64,000 nucleotides of DNA from Conchocele bisecta (Eukaryota; Mollusca; Bivalvia; Lucinida; Thyasiridae). Within the stretch, counting starts at the first letter, position 1, and every line of letters starts with the position of its first letter. The translations under genes and the position numbers were made by a program. The stretch spans positions 106,220,773-106,284,772 of the forward strand of contig CM055265.1 of assembly GCA_029237695.1 (NCBI GenBank). The letters are read 5' to 3'. Under the pieces are notes generated by a model. The model saw nothing but the letters and a program-made list of their open reading frames with translations, was not told the DNA's origin and searched no databases. Shown here in pieces: positions 33,850 through 45,033 of this stretch.

Positions 33850-34309
33850 TGCACCAGAATAGGATAAGCTATTTTTGAACATTATTTCTTGGTTTGGGAA
33901 CTAAATAAGGCATTCTTTAATTTGATCTCAGAGTCACGTTAGTCCGTTCTAGATTTTCTCGCATTTGGAACAGGTCTCATACATACTGCGGGGAAATGTT
34001 GTTTGTTACTTTATACAGATTCATCAAAACTCAATATATATATTTAACATTTGCATTGATGTATTAAGATCGATGTATTGCCAAAATAAGTTTGCATGTT
34101 CGTCTTTGAGGTTTTGTTATTTTCGTGATATTTAAGTTAGAAGACTTCCCCCAGATACAGTACTCAAAATGCGGATGAATACGTGCCTTGTAGTACAATG
34201 TTCTGTGTTCTATTGATATGAACGGTTTTATTTTCGAAATAAGCCATATATACGATGCTATATTCTTGCAGACATTACTAAATTGGTCCCACCATCGACT
34301 ATGGGGCAA
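33850..34309 (-). pseudogene. Non-LTR retrotransposon reverse transcriptase, C-terminal remnant
   Basis: The minus-strand frame 34,309-34,064 reads like the thumb and downstream part of a Jockey/CR1/RTE-type reverse transcriptase. It has a W-D-Q start, a K-I-K-P-F-I block, A-R-I-H-P-H-F-E-Y-C, then Q-R-R-T-C-K-L-I-L. In vertebrate and invertebrate elements the same order is found (LxxPHFDYC ... QNRAARxIL). Past 34,064 the similarity continues through stops and frame changes (L-Y-K-V-T-N-N-I-S-P-Q-Y, V-P-K-P-R) to about 33,850. The catalytic YADD region and endonuclease are missing. Dead 3' fragment. Confidence 0.7.
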
Positions 34310-34762
34310 ACTGTGATATTTACCGGCAAATTAAATCAATTTTGGGAAGGTTCTCTGGTTGGAAACATTTCTTATCGGTTTTAGAACCACATGTAACATC
34401 TTCTAATTGGCCAAACAATCACAGACAACTGTGTCCAAGAAATATACAGGTGGCTCCCAGTCTGGTGCGTGCGTGGAGAAATAATATAATATAATTACGT
34501 ATAATGCAATTGAATGCTCGAGTTCTGTTACGGTAACGTGCGCTGTGAAAGCATCTTATTAGCAGCGGGAGTTTTTTTCTTACCTCTACCTGTCTAACAA
34601 ACTTTTTTTTCAACAGGTCAATTACTTTTTGTAATATATGTTGAAATCTAATTTGTTACATGACTTGCACACTATACATGTATATTCGCACAGTAAACAT
34701 GGACATTATGTCGTTTGCTGTCTTAAATTTGGTCTATTTCGCGTATAATGTTTGACTGTTCA

Positions 34763-34923
34763 GTTCAGGACCCAACAATTTAAATTAGATACATTCCGTA
34801 AGTAAAAACATCATGGAATGAATCTAATTAGTTCACGCATGCGCAAGACCGTTTCCGGCAATTAAAATAAATTCAATGATATTTTTACTTACGGAATAAA
34901 TCTAATTTAAATTGTTGGGTCCT
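34763..34923. repeat. MITE with ~48-bp inverted ends (AGGACCCAACAATTTAAATT)
   Basis: Left AGGACCCAACAATTTAAATT, then CATTCCGTAAGTAAAAA, is mirrored on the right ending GTTGGGTCCT at 34,922. The unique middle is about 65 bp. Confidence 0.8.
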
Positions 34924-34924
34924 T

Positions 34925-35795
34925 AAAAACACCCAATAATTAGGTGTGTATATATATATAAAGTACAGTGTTGTTAAACTATATATTTTTTTTTTTTCTT
35001 CATTTATTTGATGGCATTCCATAAACTATTGATTGTATTATTGTAGCGGAAAAAGCACACTATTTTTATAACATGGGGAGCAAAAAAACGAAAAGTGGGA
35101 ATTTTGAAAATGTCTCCGAAACCTAATGAAATAGTTTGGAACGTATGAAGTAATATACGAAGAAAAAGTATATACTAACCCTTAGAATGTTGGGAACGAA
35201 ACTTGTAATCTACGGTTATTTTGTCTTCTTTCTCAATAAAAACATAGTTTGACAGCACTTTGGAAATAATTATAATGTGATGTCAAACCATGTTTCTGAT
35301 GATGAAAACAAATAAACAGCAGACGACAAAATTTAATTCAGTTTGTTAAAGGTTAACGCAAGAATGTGGCAAGCGTAAATTGCAGTCTGTTGTTGTAACC
35401 GGGGTTAATGTGCTTCTTCAGATTGTAGACCGGCGGGGCATCTCATAATGGTCAGTATCAAGGCTATAACTTTTAATTTGGCACTTGTATTAATATAACT
35501 TTGTTTCTCAGAATGCTGAACTCGCATGCAACGAACGAATCTGAATTCGTGTTTTACGCCTCAGCAACGTATGTCTTTCTTAATAGTACACATTTACAAG
35601 TATTAAAATAATATATACTTGCAGACTGTTGTCAGGTAGACATCAAATGCATGTGAATTGTTTTAATTAAACATATAATACGTACTATGATTCTGTTTAT
35701 AATGGAAATATTCATCACATGAAAATGACAAATGTTGTTTGCGAATGTTGCAAATGGGTCACATATGAGTTGTTGTAAATGTAAATGCTTGCATT
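34925..35795. other. Intergenic, nothing recognised
   Basis: AT-rich. No supported feature. Confidence 0.4.
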
Positions 35796-35799
35796 TTTT

Positions 35800-35932
35800 A
35801 AGACAGCACTGGTTCAAGGACTATCAAGGCTATCACGAATTGTCTTGCCCAAGGACATGCCGAAAATTACGGCACTGGCGGGATCCCGAGTCCAACGTTC
35901 TACCCACCGCGCTATTTCGGCTGACTATATGA
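35800..35932 (-). mobile_element. SINE with tRNA-like head and TCCTTGGGCAAGACA motif
   Basis: Minus strand: AGCGCGGTGGGTAGAACG (A-box-like), GGACTCGGGATCCCGCC, then GTCCTTGGGCAAGACAATT. The last motif is shared with the 11.6-kb SINE (TCTTGAGCAAGACA) and points to the same SINE superfamily. Confidence 0.55.
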
Positions 35933-36403
35933 GTTGTTTATGAAACAGTCGATTTTGTTACATCGCTGTATGATGGCTGCATCACCAGAGCACAACCGGC
36001 CGCTAATGTCCGTGCAAAGATACAACACTTCACATGAATGGCGGGCTTATAGACTTGGATGTATAATCTGCTAGACGTTATATGTTATGTGCAGAATATC
36101 ATTTTGTAATGCGTATGTACGAGTATATTGTGCATACATATCTAAATGTTGGTCCACGTACACAAATGCAGGTGCAGGTTAGACTGCTTAAAAAGTGGAT
36201 GCTCATGGTGGATACACTGACCGATTAAATCGCAGTAAAGGCTATTTCGTCACGAGAACCGTTCCAGCGTTTTTGACCATTCAATGTCTGGCACCCTGTA
36301 GTTAATGTCTGCAGCCGGTTTCAGCAAATTTTGAAATGTTTACATAGATTGATACTTGGAGCATTGCATACATACACAAATTCGAGTAGCGACCCCGATC
36401 AAT

Positions 36404-39400
36404 ATGGCGAGCATTAGTGGTGCAGAATCCGAGGTCAGTGATCATGGTGATACGGACGTGTCCTCTACCACGTCCGCGCATAGCTTCAGTCCAGTGGAGT
36501 CGTCAACGCCTCTACTGAAGAGATCGAAAACCAAAAAGCGGCGCAGAGATCATTCGCCCGACGACTGTTCCGGTATCGACGCAGACGTACGTATTATAAT
36601 TTATATTTTCTGGTAAAATTAAGCATGTAGATACATGTATGTAACCAACCGAACTTCAAAATGCGCGCCAAATTGTACATACGCGACACGTAATTATGAA
36701 TGCAAAATTTAACGTGCATGTAATATCCAAAAGATGGGTTAATACCGAGCCTCAGACAAACATTTTTAACTACGTTATGATTGGTAAATCATGCATTATT
36801 TTATATTGTTGGAATCGCACACTTTTATTGACAATAATGAAACATATAAACAAAGTGTGTGGCTTTGGCTGTAAAATTGGGCTTCTGGAAATTGTAAAGG
36901 CTGCAAATGGGGGCATCATTGATCAGTGTATGGGTGGCACGCTTTCATACTTGTTTTTTTGTCTGACGTTTCAGTTTCAGTTCTTTCATTACCTTGATTA
37001 GAAATAGCTCGTATCTTATACTGCAGAATGACGTAATACGCCAGTTGGTGAAAAACCAAAACGTGTTGATGGCAAGATCCGAGGATATAATGAAACCGCT
37101 GGTGGAGATACAACAAAACCAGGCCTCATCGAGCATGTCGAGTTCGTTCCATGGAAAGTCTGCGAAGCAATACGGTACAGGATACGCGTTATTTGACTGT
37201 AAATATACCGTATATCTAACCAGGTGCGATCAGTACGAGTGATTTGGTCCTTATGCTGAACAAACGAGTGAGCATAGCGAACCGTGACTCTTTAGCCGTG
37301 TGACCAATCAAAAGCGCATTTATAACTACATCATTTAATATGGACTTGCGGAACATTCATTGTATTGTATGTTACTATTACATGTAATTGGAAGTAGACA
37401 AATGAGCCAGCAACCTAGAAAAAGTACCTTACATCATTTGAAACTTGTGGAGATATCATTCGTTCTGCACACTCATACAGCGTGATTAGAATCTAACTAT
37501 TTTGCTGGTATCATTATCGACATCTCGATTGAATGGTGAACTGCGTGTAAGCCCTGACCAGACTGCGCGAATGTGTAGGCTGGTCTGGGATTACGCTGGT
37601 TGCATATATCTTGTGGGGACCCTTTCTCCTCAGCCAGGCGTAGAAACACAAGAATTCTACATGTAGTTAGCGCAAAACTGAAACACTGAGAATGTTCAAA
37701 TTCATGTACATGTGAACCCTCTTATAGACAAGATAATAGCTTAGTAATACATTATTACCACATAGTGAGCAGTGTTGACTCCGACCACACTGCGCATATG
37801 GGCATTCTGGTGTACGCCGATAAGTAGAATTAACAAATCTCTATGCCATTCGTGTATGCAAGTAAACATGAGCTAAACTGTATCACCCCTCATACGACTG
37901 CTCATTTTAGGTGTCAATTATTGTCAACAATTTGTTTTTATATACATTCCTTCATAATGTTTCTCATATATTTGAAAGTGACATATAGGTCCATAGGGCC
38001 GGGTGTTTCTGTCAATATTATAATTTCATACAAGTGTGTTATGTTTCACACATGTCACTACAACAAACTAATTACTGACCTAGTTACTTATACATAGAAT
38101 ATTATTATTTGGGTTTACGTCGTGAAGCATTTTCATGTCCTATAGTCCGCAGATGATAATTTGGCCCTTGTTTACAAACAAACGGTCGATATTCAAAATA
38201 CAATACAGGTGAGGTAGGTAACGACACTGTTCTAAAGTACGCTTCATATCTAATAGTAATCCATAGTCCAATGGTTAGTGCCGACGTCTACATTCCTATT
38301 GATAGTGGGTTCGAGGCTCCAAACAAGCAGCTATTATTTTGATTTATTTTCTAACTTTCAATAGAACATGACAAAGTTGATATCTGAGTTTAATTTCAAG
38401 TTATATTAAACTATACAGCAGTCAATTTATCACGAGTTTTATTCAGTTCTAGTGCGCTCACCCTATTTTCGTTCATATGCATTAATATATAAAAAAAATC
38501 GCAACGTTTGAAAAGTCAAATAAAAGAAAAGCACAAAGCCACCACTCAATACCACACGAATACAAAAAAGAAATATGATATAAGATGAAAAAAAAAGAAA
38601 AAGAAAAAAAAAGAAAACAAATATTAAAATATAAAAAAACAGGATTCATGAAGATTCGAACCACTGACCTTAGGAACCAGTGAACAACATCAAAACAACA
38701 GCGTCTGACATCTTTCCCACTGGCTTACATTTTGTTTGTTTTGGAATTTGGTTGTATTTACTATTGCTAAATGCAACGATGCTACAATAAAAAAACGCCA
38801 CCTGTTTCCCCTATTTGAAAACATGACCAATTTTTGTCAGCGGCATATTATCATCTGCCTACATGCTACAGAGACACACTTGTGTTACCATTACGTGTTA
38901 TGTAAACAATGTTGGAAATGCAATGGTTTCACGTTATGATGGGGGTGTTGTTTTAACGAAAGACTTGCTCCTTATAACGAGAACTGTAGTCGTGTAACGA
39001 GATATTTAATTCATTTAACGAAACACTTATTCGTTTCAGTAAGACTTCGTTGTTCTTTGTAGCAAACTGTTTGATTTCCGTCTTACCAATACTGTAAAAT
39101 ACGTGTAATACGTGTAATGTGTGTATCATACAAACCAAATGATGTTTGTTAATATTAATGCCATATCTAAAGGTTGAAACAATAAAATATAACCCCCACA
39201 ATACATCCTGATGTGCGTGCCCCCATCTTTAATGAATCAATCGTTTACATTGTGATACAAGCACACAGCCTTGCATGTCTGTCTGTTTTTACTAGGTATT
39301 CGAAGTGAAACGTTAGCCAACGACACATTCAAAATGTGTGGCATGAAATATTACATACACCATAAAATATGACTATGATCATGATGATTTGTAATTCAAC

Positions 39401-40643
39401 CCTGTGTCGTGGATTATATCCTCCTTTCGTTGTTTCCTTGAATGCTTCACGGACATATCTAGTTAGTGTCACTATTACTAGTAAGTGTTAATATGCAATG
39501 ATTAATTTATTCTGTACAATATATCGATACAATATGTATCCAGGTTATTAAATGGCTAGACAGGTATCCGCATATCAGACTGTCATTCTTTTTAAAACAG
39601 GTAAAATAGTTACACACGTATACAAATATTTAATTCCAAGAACATGTTATGCCTAAATGTCGTCCCCCCCCCCCCCCTTCCCCAACTTTAATTACCAGTA
39701 CAGTAGCCTTACTATCCGCATCTTGCACTTGCATCCTCCTGTACGATGGATGTAAACTAGAGAGGTATAAACCTAGTGGGACTAATGAGCAAGGAAAATA
39801 AAAATAGTAACAATACAAGCATGGTATACGTACATGTACATGTACAAATTAATGCGGTTCCTGGGTTTTCAAAGTGGTAAATAATTCACTCCACAACCAG
39901 TAGTATACTGTCCCCAACAAAAATAAGAACTACTTGATAAATGGGAAAATAACCTTAAATACAACAAAAGCTCCAGCCCCACAAAACAGCTCCCCCCAAA
40001 TAATAAAAACATGATACTTTATTATTGTCAAACTAAAGTTTCATTCGTAACATTCGTTTGTGACTGAATATTATATTTTACGTTTTTCTCGTCATGTGCC
40101 ATCAATAAAATGAAAAGACGCTGTTTTGGTCAATGCAAATTCTGATCAATTGAAAATGATCGTCATTCGCGATGATGCATATCCTATAGCCATGAATGTC
40201 GAAGACAGCGATGACAATCATCCTTGCTTTTATACCTGTTAACGATAATTGTTAAATTACAATAATGTAATCATGGTAATCGTATGCATGTAATATTTTT
40301 ATTTCAGAAATTAACTAACCGGATACTAGCGGCTAGGAAAACGTCCTCATGGGATGAGGAGAAACGAATTAAAGTGTTAAGTGCTCTAAATATCGACTAT
40401 ATGTCTTCGGAGACGGAGACTGACTCTCACCCGGAATCATTCCATTATGTAGTTAGACGACTGCCGTGGCGGTCAACTACTTATAACAACACGATCAAAG
40501 AACTGGACGTCAAGTATACAAGCCTGCAGAGTCGAAAATCCCGTATGTATAGACCTGCAAACGGACAGTCGGTGCGGCGAACTCCAGCAGGAAGATTCCC
40601 GAGGATCCGCCCGCCGAAGATGGCTGAGGTGTTTGTGAAATAG
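36404..40643 (+). CDS. Hypothetical nuclear protein, 240 residues, four exons
   Basis: Exons 36404-36586, 37027-37174, 38153-38208 and 40308-40643 join without phase conflict (183+148+56+336 nt = 240 codons plus TAG). Donors are GAC|GTACGT, TACG|GTACAG and CAG|GTGAGG; acceptors are TATACTGCAG, AGTCCGCAG and TTTATTTCAG. The ATG has A at -3 and G at +4. Residues 1-38 are acidic/Ser-rich; 39-48 (KRSKTKKRRR) look like a nuclear localisation signal. Residues 62-150 are helical and Gln/Asn-rich, possibly a coiled coil. The C-terminus has SSETETDS, a VVRRLPWRS block (about 177-185) and an Arg/Pro-rich tail. I do not recognise the family; a similar LPWRS block occurs, from memory, in transposon-associated invertebrate ORFs. 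Intron 3 holds SINE copies; AATAAA lies at 41,101. Function unknown, DNA/RNA-associated by inference. Confidence 0.6.
38255..38460 (+). mobile_element. tRNA-derived SINE, copy 2 (in intron 3)
   Basis: Head ATAGTCCAATGGTTAGTGCC (A box) and GTGGGTTCGAGGCTCC (B box). The body matches 32,140-32,315 reversed, ending TTCAGTTCTAGTGCGCTCAC. Confidence 0.7.
38480..38725 (-). mobile_element. tRNA-derived SINE, A-rich tail
   Basis: Minus-strand head with GGTCAGTGGTTCGAATC (B box) at 38,650-38,672. The body dissolves into A/AG-rich tail sequence (38,585-38,640). Confidence 0.5.
38735..39585. other. Intron 3, nothing further recognised
   Basis: AT-rich intronic sequence without a supported exon or repeat. 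Confidence 0.4.
39590..39677. repeat. piggyBac-like fragment next to a C tract
   Basis: AGGTAAAATAGTTACACACG and AACATGTTATGCCT are the reverse of 570-640. A run of 14 C follows (39,664-39,677). Confidence 0.5.
39680..40305. other. Intron 3, 3' part, nothing recognised
   Basis: No supported feature other than the 3' splice site at 40,306-40,307. Confidence 0.4.
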
Positions 40644-40653
40644 TTACATCATT

Positions 40654-40759
40654 GCCAAATCTACATGAACTCAAATATATATTGCTAGCTCTAGATACTT
40701 AGAGATAGCAATATATATATAGAGCCAGCAATACATATTTGAGTTGATGTAGATTTGGC
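40654..40759. repeat. Hairpin MITE in the 3' UTR of the four-exon gene
   Basis: Arms GCCAAATCTACATGAACTCA (40,654) and complement ending at 40,759; three mismatches over 39 bp. It starts 10 nt after the stop codon and would fold strongly in the transcript. Confidence 0.8.
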
Positions 40760-40764
40760 GTTCC

Positions 40765-41545
40765 ATAGGTTTATATTCATGAAGAGCAATATTTAGGGAT
40801 TAAGGTAGTGTGCGAGTCTCTGGTGCCCTAAACCAGGCCCAAATATAACACAAATATTCACCAATATGCAATAATTTGATATATTTTCAGAAATATAATT
40901 CGTCGGGTATCACTCATTGGTTATTAGGATCAACTAGTATTGATGTATTGTCTTTGTATACGACTATTTAGTGAGTGGCTGATTCAGAATGAACGTGACC
41001 TTTTTATAGATATAGGTTAAACATGAAATACTTTTAAAATGTTCTCTACCCCCACCCCCAATCCCTTCAAATTGGTGAATACTAGTGTATTATGATAAAT
41101 AATAAACCGTTGTTATACACCCCCAATGCCCATAATATGTAATAAAAGTTATTATGTGATTAATTGTTCTGAAGCGCGACACATATGCAATTTCAGTGGT
41201 ACCTGACAATAACCTGTTCATGTATGTATTTTCTGACGCATTTTAAAAAAAGATCAACGTGTACATTGCTGCCTTTGTGTTACATTGCTCCATGTAGACA
41301 TGACTTATTCCAGTTGAACGGATAGTTAAACAGTGCGCGAAGATTCAATTGGTGTATACATGTACGGGCGTATGCAGGTCCAATTTTGCACTGTTACAAC
41401 TTTTTATGTACTCGACCACAATTTACAGTTTAATTTCCTTTCAACTGAAAATGTCAAGATATGTATGTTTACCTTTAACGTAATTCTTATTTTATCCATA
41501 GATAAAATGTGATTTACATAGAAAGTAAACTTTAAGTTGTAACGA
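40765..41545. other. Probable 3' UTR/intergenic, AATAAA at 41,101
   Basis: No repeat recognised. AATAAA at 41,101-41,106 is a candidate polyadenylation signal. Confidence 0.35.
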
Positions 41546-41552
41546 CCTTTAA

Positions 41553-41979
41553 AGCCCTATACGGCTCAAGTTGCCGAATTTGGCCTCCTATTGGGTTTTC
41601 CCACACATAAATCCAACAGGTTTCTATTTACACACACTTTGAAACTGTTTGCATTCATTTTGGTACAAAAATGAGTTTGTAGTCGATGAAAATATCAATA
41701 TTTATTGATAAACAAACAGCAGGTGCGTGTTTCAAAGCCCGATCGATTTTCCAATAGACGCTCGGGTCAACTCCTCAACTGCCCGATTCGCGGCCGATGA
41801 ATTCCGATAGCCGGAGTTTATCGACTCGTTCCCGAGCCGAAGCCGTTGGGTTACGGAAATGAAATTGTCAATATTGACATTTTGCACTGAGTGGTACACA
41901 AAGCAAGTTTTTGTTGTCTTCACATTGCGATTAAGATTGAAAAAATCGGAAAATTGTAATACTGAGCCGTTCAGGGCCT
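41553..41979. mobile_element. Second TTAA-flanked MITE (AGCCCTATACGGCTCA)
   Basis: TTAA at 41,549-41,552 and 41,980-41,983. Ends AGCCCTATACGGCTCA and TGAGCCGTTCAGGGCCT are imperfectly inverted. Unrelated in sequence to the 560-1263 element. No transposase. Confidence 0.55.
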
Positions 41980-41984
41980 TTAAT

Positions 41985-43060
41985 TCAAATTAAATAAATT
42001 AATTAAATTTCCGTAAATTTGGCATTTATTGCCATGTTTACTACTGGTTTATCCACTAATAAATGTACCTTTACAAATTCAGTAAATGCTTAAATGCTTA
42101 ATTTTCGACGTGTTTAAGCATGCTTAAATTTGTGATACTGTCTGCATTAATCGACTTTAAGTATTATGTAAATGTCACGACCGGAAGCTGTAAGCTGAGA
42201 TTTACAGACAATTAAATATCAGATTTAAGTGTGGTTGTGTCACGCAAATACTGAGATTTAGTACATATTTGTTCCTGTAAATCGGGAATATTATAGGATT
42301 TAATATAACTTAAATATCAGATTTAAGTGTGGTTGTATGTCGTTTACTATACCGTAAACGTGGCATTGGTAAACAAATTAAATAATCAATATACAATAGA
42401 TTTTAGTGTATTTACGGATTCGGCAACACGAACTTCGAGTATGCGGAAATCTGGGTAAATCTAATATATACGTGAATATAATTTGGAATTATAGTTCACA
42501 TTGAATGTAAAAGAAGCAGATTTACACAAAAGTATGCAAATTTATTGAAAGTTTGTTCTATTTACTTTCAAGTAAATTTGAAATATCAGAAATAATACAT
42601 TATGACGTAAAGTTGGAATATAAGTCGATTTTTGTGTCACGCAAATACTGAGATTTAGTACATATTTGTTCTTGTAAATTGGGAATATTAAAGGATTTAA
42701 TATAACTTAAATATTACATTTAACGGCGTATGTTTGGCGTTTACGTGTGCACATTTGCACTAACTTTGCGTGTACTATTATTTACGAAAATCAGCAACTT
42801 TACTTTGTCTGTATATTTCAACTTTAACCATATTTACCTTTTCAACAAGTTAACATATTCAATTGATTTACGTTAACATTAACTTGCAAGTAAATGTTGC
42901 CGATTACGTGCTGAAAAAACATGAAGTATACTACAAGTTTATTCCAAAATTCCATTATATGGCGTTAAACTTGGAATTACGTTTAAGTTGAAGTAGCATT
43001 TAATTGTCAATTAAACGCGTATGTTCGTGCAGTGCAGATTTAGAGGATTTGGTTAAGTTG
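41985..43060. repeat. AT-rich region with a ~110-bp direct repeat
   Basis: GTGTCACGCAAATACTGAGA through AGGATTTAATATAACTTAAA occurs at about 42,237-42,350 and 42,634-42,745, 397 bp apart, about 90% alike. The rest is low-complexity AT-rich sequence with no gene. Confidence 0.65.
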
Positions 43061-43069
43061 TTAGTAAAC

Positions 43070-43475
43070 AAGGTGTATGATCACGTGGTTACAACAACAA
43101 CAACAAGTACTGAAACTTCCAGAGGCGCCTCCGATTCAGAATACGTACATGTATTTCTTTGATTTTGTCCTTATTAAGTAACGGATTTTTATGAAATATG
43201 GCGCATCAAGCGCGTCTTGTTAAAATTCATTGGGTGGTCTGTACGTTGGCCCAAACTTCTGTCGTCTTTGCGAAGAATCGATTTCCGTGTCTACCGGGCA
43301 TAAGTATGTGGACCACCAAATGCAGCTCGTGAAGATGCGTTTGCTGTGCCATATTTCATCAAAATCCATGGCATATTAATGAAAATATCAAATAATACTT
43401 ATTTTGAAGTGGGCGAGCTTTCAACACGTTCAACTATTGTTGTGATTGTAACCACGTGATCATGCACCTTGGTAA
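43070..43475. repeat. MITE with GATCACGTGGTTACAACAACA ends, copy 2
   Basis: TGATCACGTGGTTACAACAA left and TTGTAACCACGTGATCATGC right, with TCGTCTTTGCGAAGAATCGA inside, aligned with 6,217-6,640. Confidence 0.75.
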
Positions 43476-43879
43476 AACTAATTGGAGGTCTCCAACCTCA
43501 TCATACTTTGAGTTTTCAGTAGTTTGACTTAAGTGAGTGTGTGGTAACACGTGTAGACTGATATGTTACTCTTAAAGCTAGAGTTCCACGTGCAAGGTTA
43601 ACATTTAGACAGGCATATGTTTTTCGTCCATTTTTCGTCCATTCTTTAAATAGCACATTGTTCGGGCAAAATAACCAGTCATTCACACATTTCCCGAAAT
43701 ATTGGCACTATTATACTTCTGATATCAAACATGAATTTTCACACTGATATCAGGGGCGATAACCGTGTTTCCTTGAAATGTTAACGTAAAGCAATAATTA
43801 TTCTCTGCATTTATGTTTTGATGTGCAATGGTCATACTTTATAAGCTTGCGATAATAATATTCTTTTTCAGGTGACGCA

Positions 43880-44065
43880 TTTAATTTGTAAAAATAATTA
43901 AAAAATATCCGACCTCATTTGCATATGAAAATAGCCTGATACAACCGCGAGTCACTATCAGTAAACTAAAGATTACTAAGTGATTATATCTGTGCACTCA
44001 TAATGTTTAAAACTGGTGGAATAGTTACACAATTATACACTTATTTATTTCATCTAAAGACATGT
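43880..44065 (-). repeat. piggyBac-like element, left end reversed
   Basis: Reverse of 560-740/11,312-11,540: CATTTGCATATGAAAATAGC, ACCGCGAGTCAC, GGTGGAATAGTTACACAATT, ACATGTTATGCC. Confidence 0.6.
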
Positions 44066-44576
44066 TATGCCTTCGATATGGGACACCAACTTTAATGTCA
44101 GCGGACAGTGGAAGTCCTAGATCAGCCTGCGCATCCACGCAGTCTGATCACGGACTACACTGCTCACTATATACATGTACCAGACCAACCGTCACCAACG
44201 TTATGAAATGTGTGTATAAAAGTACACCATCAAACGAATATTGAGAAATAAAATAGTTGCAAAGAACGTCTCAAAACTCGACTACCGACGCGAAATAAAA
44301 TTCCACAGTGCAGCGACTTGAACGGTTTTGTATCATTTCCATACTATTTACGGGAAATGTAATGCTAGTTTCAACAGTTTATAGACCAACAGCGATAAGA
44401 TTGATTCTCTCAGAGAGTAACATAAATGTCATCCTGATATCCATTCAGAAAATGTTAACTATGTGGGAATACGGAACGTTCCTAATCTTAACACACGCTA
44501 TTTGCGGACCTCCATTTTTACAACATGCTTTGACAGCACATCATGATTCGTTACATTATTTCGAAACATTTGACAA

Positions 44577-44936
44577 TAATTCCAGCACAAAAATATTTAC
44601 ACAATTCCCTAACATTTGATTGGCCCGTAGCAAGTCTCTGTCCAAAATTTATATCCCAGTAAACTGCCGAACTACTTTCCGTAACCGTCAGGCGCAGTTA
44701 AAATAATTATTAAGAAAACGGAAAATAAACACATTTTCTTGATTAATTTATTTCAAATGCTGGAATTATAAGGAATGGATGGCATTTTTGTGGAATTTAT
44801 CGTGAATATAAACTTGGAAAAGTCGCGGGAATACTGGACGAGGCCTGCCTTCCGGCCTCGTCCAGTATTCCCGCGACTTTTCCAAGTTTATACCCCGATA
44901 AATTCCACAAAAATGCCATTCATTCCTACAATAATT
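44577..44936 (+). repeat. Two-module A/B MITE, copy 3
   Basis: Module A (ATAATTCCAGCAC ... GCTGGAATTAT) then palindrome B (GGAATGGATGGCA ... CATTCATTCCT). Confidence 0.75.
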
Positions 44937-45033
44937 GCAGACTGCCGCCGTATTTACAACGTATAATCTCCAGTGTGCGGTGGCAGAAACAAGTACAAGT
45001 ATATGCACATTGTACACAAGCTGTGTTAGTTTC

